From DASWKG01 sp036396755 (GTDB lineage: Bacteria; Actinomycetota; UBA4738; CALAEC01), in NCBI GenBank assembly GCA_036396755.1, contig DASWKG010000012.1:1-10399 (forward strand): a stretch of 10,399 nucleotides of DNA. Direction: 5' to 3'. The stretch's first letter is position 1. Every line of letters begins with the position of its first letter. The translations under genes were made by a program, and so were the position numbers. Shown in pieces: positions 6,616-10,399 of this stretch. The notes below the pieces were generated by a model. It was given only the letters and a program-made list of their open reading frames with translations. It was not told the origin of the DNA and did not search any database.

Positions 6616-9447
6616 ATGGGGCACCTGTCGAGCCGTCGCGCCCGCGCCCTCGCGGCCCTGGTCGCGGTGCTGCCGCTCGCGGGGTGCGCGCCCGACGCCA
6701 TCTCCGACGACGACCCCGGCGAGCAGATCCTCACGCCGTCGGTGTCCTGGCGAAGCTCCGTGTCGCCGGAGGCCTTCCGTGCGCGCGTCGCGGAGCTCAT
6801 GCGCGCGATCGGGTCCCTCCGAGCCGAGACGTCCACCCCCTGGACGGGGAAGCAGGACGACGTGACCGGCTACCTCTCCGAGCTCGCGGGCGGCGGCTAC
6901 ACCGGGGGCACCGCCGCCGAGGAGGCCGCGAACGCCTTCCTGGCGGCCCACGGCTTCCCGCTGTTCGGGATCGGCGCGGGGGAGGTGCGCTTCGGCGACC
7001 CCGAGGCGTTCGAGGGCGGCTTCTCGCTCCGCGGCGAGCAGCACGTCCTCGGGGTCCCGGTGCTGGGCGGCGGGCTGGTCGTCACGGTCTCGGAGTCCGA
7101 CGTCGCGATCGTGGTGCGCGGCGTTCGCGGACGCGTGTTCCCCGGCATGTCCGGCACCGACATCGAGCCGCGCATCACCCGCGACGAGGCGATCGACGTG
7201 GCGGTGGACGCATCCCAGGGAGACCTGGACGGCCGTCCGCGGCTCCTGATCCTGCCGCTGTCCGACCGGGGAGCGCTCGCCTGGGAGGTTCGGATGGCCG
7301 GCGGGGTGGGAAGCGACCTGGGCGTGTCGATCTACCTCGTCGACGCGATCGAGGGGACGGTGCTGGCCGTCCAGCCGGGCGCGCTCGACGTGCGGCCGGC
7401 GGGCGCCGCCCCGGGGGCACCGCACGCGTGGGGCTCGGCCGCGCCGCCCGAGGGGACGCCGGTCGAGATCTCGGGCCTCGGGCCCATCGGGGAGCCGCTC
7501 GAGGGGACGGGCCTGCTGACCAGCGGCGGCGAGGTCATGCTCGTCGACACGACCACGCCGTTCTACGACGCCGCGACCGGAACGGGCGCGGTGTCGACCC
7601 ACGACGCGAAGGGGCTCCCGACCCGCCGGCTGCCGGGGCCGGTGGCCGCCTCGGACGACGTGACGATCGACGACGCCGACGCCCTCGCCGCGCACGTGTA
7701 CGGCCGCTACGTGCTCGACTACTACCAAGAGGTCCACGGCCGGGAGTCGTGGGACGGACGGGGCGGGTCCCTCGTGTCGGCGGCCAACTTCGGGCCGCCG
7801 GCGTTCTGCAACGCGTACTTCGACAGCACCATGATGGTGTACGGCGACCGCTGCGAGCACGGGGGCGTCCCCCAGATCGTGACGTTCGCCGACATCGACA
7901 CGACCGGGCACGAGATCACGCACGGCGTGACCGCGACCTCGTCGAACCTCGACTACACCGGGCAGTCGGGGGCCCTGAACGAATCGTTCTCCGACTACTT
8001 CGGGAACGTGATCGGCAACCGCTTCAAGGGCGTCGACACCGCAACGATCTTCGAGGACGGTTGCCACGGCTACTCCGAGCCCACGACGTCGTGCCTGCGC
8101 AACCCCGACGGGAGCCTCTCCGGCCGCTACATGCTGAACGGCGCCACCTTCGCGGACTACCTGTTCCTGCTCGATCCGCCGTTCCTGGTCGAGCAGGTGA
8201 TCCGAACCGACTTCGGCGGCGTCCACTTCAACAGCGCGATCTGGAACAACGCGCTGTGGAGCATCCGCGCCCGGCTCGCGCAGCTCGACGGGATGTCGGG
8301 CAACGAGTCGCCGCGCGCCCTCCTCTTCGATGCGGCGGTGTACGGCGCGCTGACCCGGCACCTGACGCCCACCTCGGGGTTCCTCGACGCCCGCTCGGCG
8401 GTCGAGCAGGCCGCGGCGGAGGTCGGAGCCGACGCGGAGGTCATGCGGGTGATCCGCGAGGGCTTCGACGCGAGCCTCATCTGCACGGGGTGCGCGTCAC
8501 CGCCCGCCACGCCCGCCGTGTCGGTGGCCGCCAGCGCCTCCGGCGAGACCAGCCCGACCGTGTCGGGCGGCCTCATCGCGTGGCTGGAGATCACGACGTT
8601 CGGGGTCGCCGGCGCTCCGACGTACGTCCGGCCCGGCGAGCAGCCCGTCCGGGTCCCGGGCGATCCCCTCGCCTACTCGGTCGCCTTCGCGGGCGAGGCG
8701 CTCGTCGCGATCGAGTCCAACGGAGCGGTGGTGCGGTACGACCTCGCCACCGGAGGCCGCCAGGTCCTCGACCAGCTGCTCGGCGACGACGCCCTGATCC
8801 CACTCGCCGGCTCGGCCGAGGGAGCCGCGTGGGTGGACCTCACCGACCGCACGCTGAACCTCGTCGACCCCGCCGGCGCGGTCCGGAGCGCTCCGCTGCC
8901 CGCCGAGCTGACCGATGCGCGCCTCTACTCCGCCGGGCTCCCGATCGCGTCGGTCGGCACCGGGGGTGGGACGGTCGCGTTCGGGACGGTGTCGGGCGAC
9001 GTCGTCGCCTGGAGACCGGGCGCGGATCCCTCGGTCGTGGCCAGGCTCAACGGACCGGTCCTCGGTGTCGCGGCGCACGGCGACCGGGTCCTGGCGATGG
9101 TCAGCGACCTCGCCGGGACCGGCGGCGAGGCGATCCTCGTCGACGCGGCCTCGGGCGCGAGGACCACGCTCTCGCGATCGGCGCTGGCCTTCGGCGCCGC
9201 CCTCTCGGCCGAGTACGCCGTGTGGCCCGAGGTGCCGGGGACGCTCGACAGCCCGGTCGCGGCCGGCTACGCCTTCCCGGACACGAACCTCGCGCTCCAC
9301 AGCTTCGCCAGCGGCGCCACCTACACCGTCCTCGACCAGCGCGGCATGCAGGGGTTCCCGGCGCTCTCGGGCGCCACGCTGGTCTGGCAGGACGCCGTCA
9401 ACGGCGGCGACGACATCTCGATGGGCACGCTGCCGCCCGGGCTCTGA
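6616..9447 (+). CDS. Thermolysin-like (M4) metallopeptidase lipoprotein with C-terminal beta-propeller-like region
   Basis: Exported zinc endopeptidase of 943 residues. A lipoprotein signal (charged N-terminus with RR, hydrophobic stretch, LAGC lipobox, lipidated C24) tethers it to the outer face of the membrane. Residues about 50-200 resemble the FTP/PepSY-type propeptide of M4 enzymes (LGVPVLGGGLVVTV). The catalytic domain, about 370-620, keeps the full thermolysin set: an MVYGD calcium-region motif, HEITH (H432, E433, H436), Y447, GALNESFSD with zinc ligand E456 and D460, and GGVHFNSAIWN with H537. The HExxH-to-Glu spacing equals that of thermolysin. From about 630 to the end come repeated beta-rich units with Gly/Asp turns, like a TolB/WD40-type propeller, which may bind substrate or cell wall (inference). 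The ATG at 6616 is chosen because the signal peptide starts there; an in-frame ATG at 6532 would add 28 uncharacteristic residues and cross the divergent promoters. Confidence 0.92.
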   Translation: MGHLSSRRARALAALVAVLPLAGCAPDAISDDDPGEQILTPSVSWRSSVSPEAFRARVAELMRAIGSLRAETSTPWTGKQDDVTGYLSELAGGGYTGGTAAEEAANAFLAAHGFPLFGIGAGEVRFGDPEAFEGGFSLRGEQHVLGVPVLGGGLVVTVSESDVAIVVRGVRGRVFPGMSGTDIEPRITRDEAIDVAVDASQGDLDGRPRLLILPLSDRGALAWEVRMAGGVGSDLGVSIYLVDAIEGTVLAVQPGALDVRPAGAAPGAPHAWGSAAPPEGTPVEISGLGPIGEPLEGTGLLTSGGEVMLVDTTTPFYDAATGTGAVSTHDAKGLPTRRLPGPVAASDDVTIDDADALAAHVYGRYVLDYYQEVHGRESWDGRGGSLVSAANFGPPAFCNAYFDSTMMVYGDRCEHGGVPQIVTFADIDTTGHEITHGVTATSSNLDYTGQSGALNESFSDYFGNVIGNRFKGVDTATIFEDGCHGYSEPTTSCLRNPDGSLSGRYMLNGATFADYLFLLDPPFLVEQVIRTDFGGVHFNSAIWNNALWSIRARLAQLDGMSGNESPRALLFDAAVYGALTRHLTPTSGFLDARSAVEQAAAEVGADAEVMRVIREGFDASLICTGCASPPATPAVSVAASASGETSPTVSGGLIAWLEITTFGVAGAPTYVRPGEQPVRVPGDPLAYSVAFAGEALVAIESNGAVVRYDLATGGRQVLDQLLGDDALIPLAGSAEGAAWVDLTDRTLNLVDPAGAVRSAPLPAELTDARLYSAGLPIASVGTGGGTVAFGTVSGDVVAWRPGADPSVVARLNGPVLGVAAHGDRVLAMVSDLAGTGGEAILVDAASGARTTLSRSALAFGAALSAEYAVWPEVPGTLDSPVAAGYAFPDTNLALHSFASGATYTVLDQRGMQGFPALSGATLVWQDAVNGGDDISMGTLPPGL

Positions 9448-9452
9448 GCCCG

Positions 9453-9464
9453 AGCGGCAACGCT
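9453..9464. terminator. Small GCAA-loop hairpin between convergent genes
   Basis: AGCG-GCAA-CGCT forms a four-base stem with a GNRA-type loop in the 15-base gap between the metallopeptidase stop and the convergent zinc-ribbon protein stop. The stem is short and has no T tract, so termination is only a possibility. Confidence 0.2.
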
Positions 9465-10284
9465 ACTCGAACGTGATGTCGTTGGGCGCGCCGAAGCTGA
9501 GCGGTTGCCCGTTGTACTTGATGACCATCGAGGTGGTCCCCCCGACCGCCCAGGTGGTGCCCTCCTCGAGGATCCAGTCGTCGTAGAACACGTAGCAGCA
9601 CTCGGGCACGACCCCGGTCAGCGGCTCCCACGTCGACTCGCCGAGGGACTGCCCCGTGCTCTTGTCGATGTACTCGAACGAGATGACCGCGCCCTCCGCC
9701 GGAGCCTCGACGAAGAAGTGGAAGTGGAGCTCCGGCGTCGTTGCGGGAACGGTCCATCCGTTGTCGAAGGCGAACGGGTCGAGGCACTCGCTGTTCTCGC
9801 CGATCCCCGCGCACAGGTTCGTTCCGTAGCTCGTGGGGAGCGCCGTGCCGGGGTCGTCCGTGGGGCTCGCCTGGGGCGACGGCGTGGTGGTCGGCGACGT
9901 CGTCGGGAACGGCGTCGGCGACGTCTCGACGATCGGCGAGGACTCGGGCTTCGCCGTCTCCCCGGAGTCGGGACGGAGCGCGAAGAACCACACCAGGATC
10001 CCGACGAGGATCAGCCCGCCGATGCCGGCTCCCGCCCACACGCCGGCGGGCACCGGGCCGCGCGGCGGCGGCGGGGTGGCCCCGGCCAGCGGGCCCGGTG
10101 GAGGCGGAGCCGCCGGGGGCGGCGTCGCCGCGGGGGCTGCAGGAGGCTGCGCGGGTGCCGCCGCTGGGGGCTGCGCCGGAGCGGAAGGCGGCGTCGCGGG
10201 CGCGGCGGCGGCGAGCGGCGACGCGCAGTTGTTGCAGAACTTCGCGGTCTTCTTGTTGACGGATCCGCAGCTCGGGCACTTCAT
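9463..10284 (-). CDS. Zinc-ribbon, proline-linker, single-pass membrane protein
   Basis: Protein of 273 residues, family not recognised. Order: an N-terminal zinc ribbon C3/C6/C17/C20 (CxxC-x10-CxxC); an Ala/Pro-rich linker (25-79) with the unit APAQPPAA repeated; a membrane segment (82-103); a Thr/Ser/Pro-rich stalk (113-152); and a C-terminal beta-rich domain (about 153-273). The C-terminal domain carries four cysteines (C158, C167, C229, C230), which could form disulfides outside the cytoplasm. With the ribbon inside and the domain outside, it looks like a surface protein that links a cytoplasmic metal-binding tail to an external module; the function is unknown. The ATG start at 10284 overlaps the stop of the upstream gene (ATGA), so the two are probably co-translated. 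The overall plan parallels the single-pass protein at 4567-5319, and the ribbon spacing is the same as in the PrsW-like protein. Confidence 0.88.
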   Translation of the reverse strand: MKCPSCGSVNKKTAKFCNNCASPLAAAAPATPPSAPAQPPAAAPAQPPAAPAATPPPAAPPPPGPLAGATPPPPRGPVPAGVWAGAGIGGLILVGILVWFFALRPDSGETAKPESSPIVETSPTPFPTTSPTTTPSPQASPTDDPGTALPTSYGTNLCAGIGENSECLDPFAFDNGWTVPATTPELHFHFFVEAPAEGAVISFEYIDKSTGQSLGESTWEPLTGVVPECCYVFYDDWILEEGTTWAVGGTTSMVIKYNGQPLSFGAPNDITFE

Positions 10285-10399
10285 CGTGCGGCCCCCGCCG
10301 TCTGGCCGAGCTGGGCCCGGGCCTCGGCGATGCGCCGCCGGGACTCGTTCTCGTCGGGCCCCCGGCTCTGGGGACCGCCGAGGGCGCGATGGTGCTTGC
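10281..10399 (-). CDS. C-terminus of an unidentified protein entering from the right edge
   Basis: The last 38 codons of a minus-strand gene are visible (reading frame from 10397), ending in TGA at 10283-10281, which overlaps the next gene's ATG as ATGA. The tail is hydrophilic and probably helical (DENESRRRIAEARAQLG), with frequent G or C at third codon positions. The 4-base overlap is the arrangement also seen at the PrsW-like/single-pass junction, which supports it being a real gene in the same operon. The family cannot be told from this fragment. Confidence 0.6.
   Translation of the reverse strand, partial: KHHRALGGPQSRGPDENESRRRIAEARAQLGQTAGAAR

Noticed and set aside
6513..6836. Upstream extension of the PrsW-like frame by 108 codons
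   Set aside because: It would run antisense through the metallopeptidase start and both promoters, is not protein-like, and ignores the good ribosome site before the GTG at 6512.
6565..8361. A 598-codon minus-strand open frame opposite the metallopeptidase
   Set aside because: It has low-complexity Arg/Val/Gly composition and no motifs, while the plus strand carries a complete thermolysin active site.
10090..10200. GC-rich repeats in the Ala/Pro-rich linker considered as a tandem DNA repeat or regulatory array
   Set aside because: They follow the codon phase of a low-complexity protein linker with only two near-identical APAQPPAA units, so they are explained by the coding sequence.

Overview
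This window has very high GC (clearly above 70% by eye), uses GTG starts freely, carries start-proximal -10 elements that suggest leaderless transcripts, and encodes zinc-ribbon membrane proteins with Pro/Thr-rich linkers. Together these suggest a high-GC, probably uncultured lineage of Actinomycetota or a high-GC Chloroflexota. The sequence alone does not settle which. There are no rRNA or tRNA genes, no CRISPR array, no insertion sequence and no sign of recent transfer. Genes fill almost the whole window, and no gene-free stretch reaches 300 bases.

Left part (20-3969, plus strand): a two-gene unit. A 1069-residue STAND-type ATPase with a helical-repeat region and a LuxR-like C-terminus is followed, with translational coupling, by a 244-residue fusion of a small [3Fe-4S]-type ferredoxin and a class III nucleotide cyclase domain. 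In many related proteins the cyclase and the ATPase/TPR part form one polypeptide. Here they are separate, and the cyclase carries an iron-sulfur domain. This is the strongest candidate for an unusual signalling module in the window: a possible redox-, oxygen- or iron-responsive cyclic-nucleotide switch next to a signal-sensing ATPase.

Middle (3983-6512, minus strand): convergent to the cyclase. In transcription order it holds a divergently promoted polytopic membrane protein resembling PrsW proteases with a zinc ribbon at each end; a single-pass membrane protein with an extracytoplasmic domain, coupled by a 4-base start/stop overlap; and, after 50 bases, a DinB-superfamily protein that may have its own leaderless promoter.

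Right part (6616-9447, plus strand): a large lipoprotein with a propeptide-like region, a complete thermolysin-type (M4) active site and a C-terminal beta-propeller-like region. It is transcribed divergently from the PrsW-like gene across a 103-base intergenic region that holds two back-to-back promoter-like sequences. Convergent to it (9463-10284, minus) is a zinc-ribbon, proline-linker, single-pass membrane protein. Its start codon overlaps the stop of a further gene that enters from the right edge.

Functionally, the right and middle parts look like envelope biology: surface proteolysis, intramembrane protease-like proteins and single-pass surface proteins. The left part looks like intracellular signalling. 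No sequence evidence links the two halves directly.
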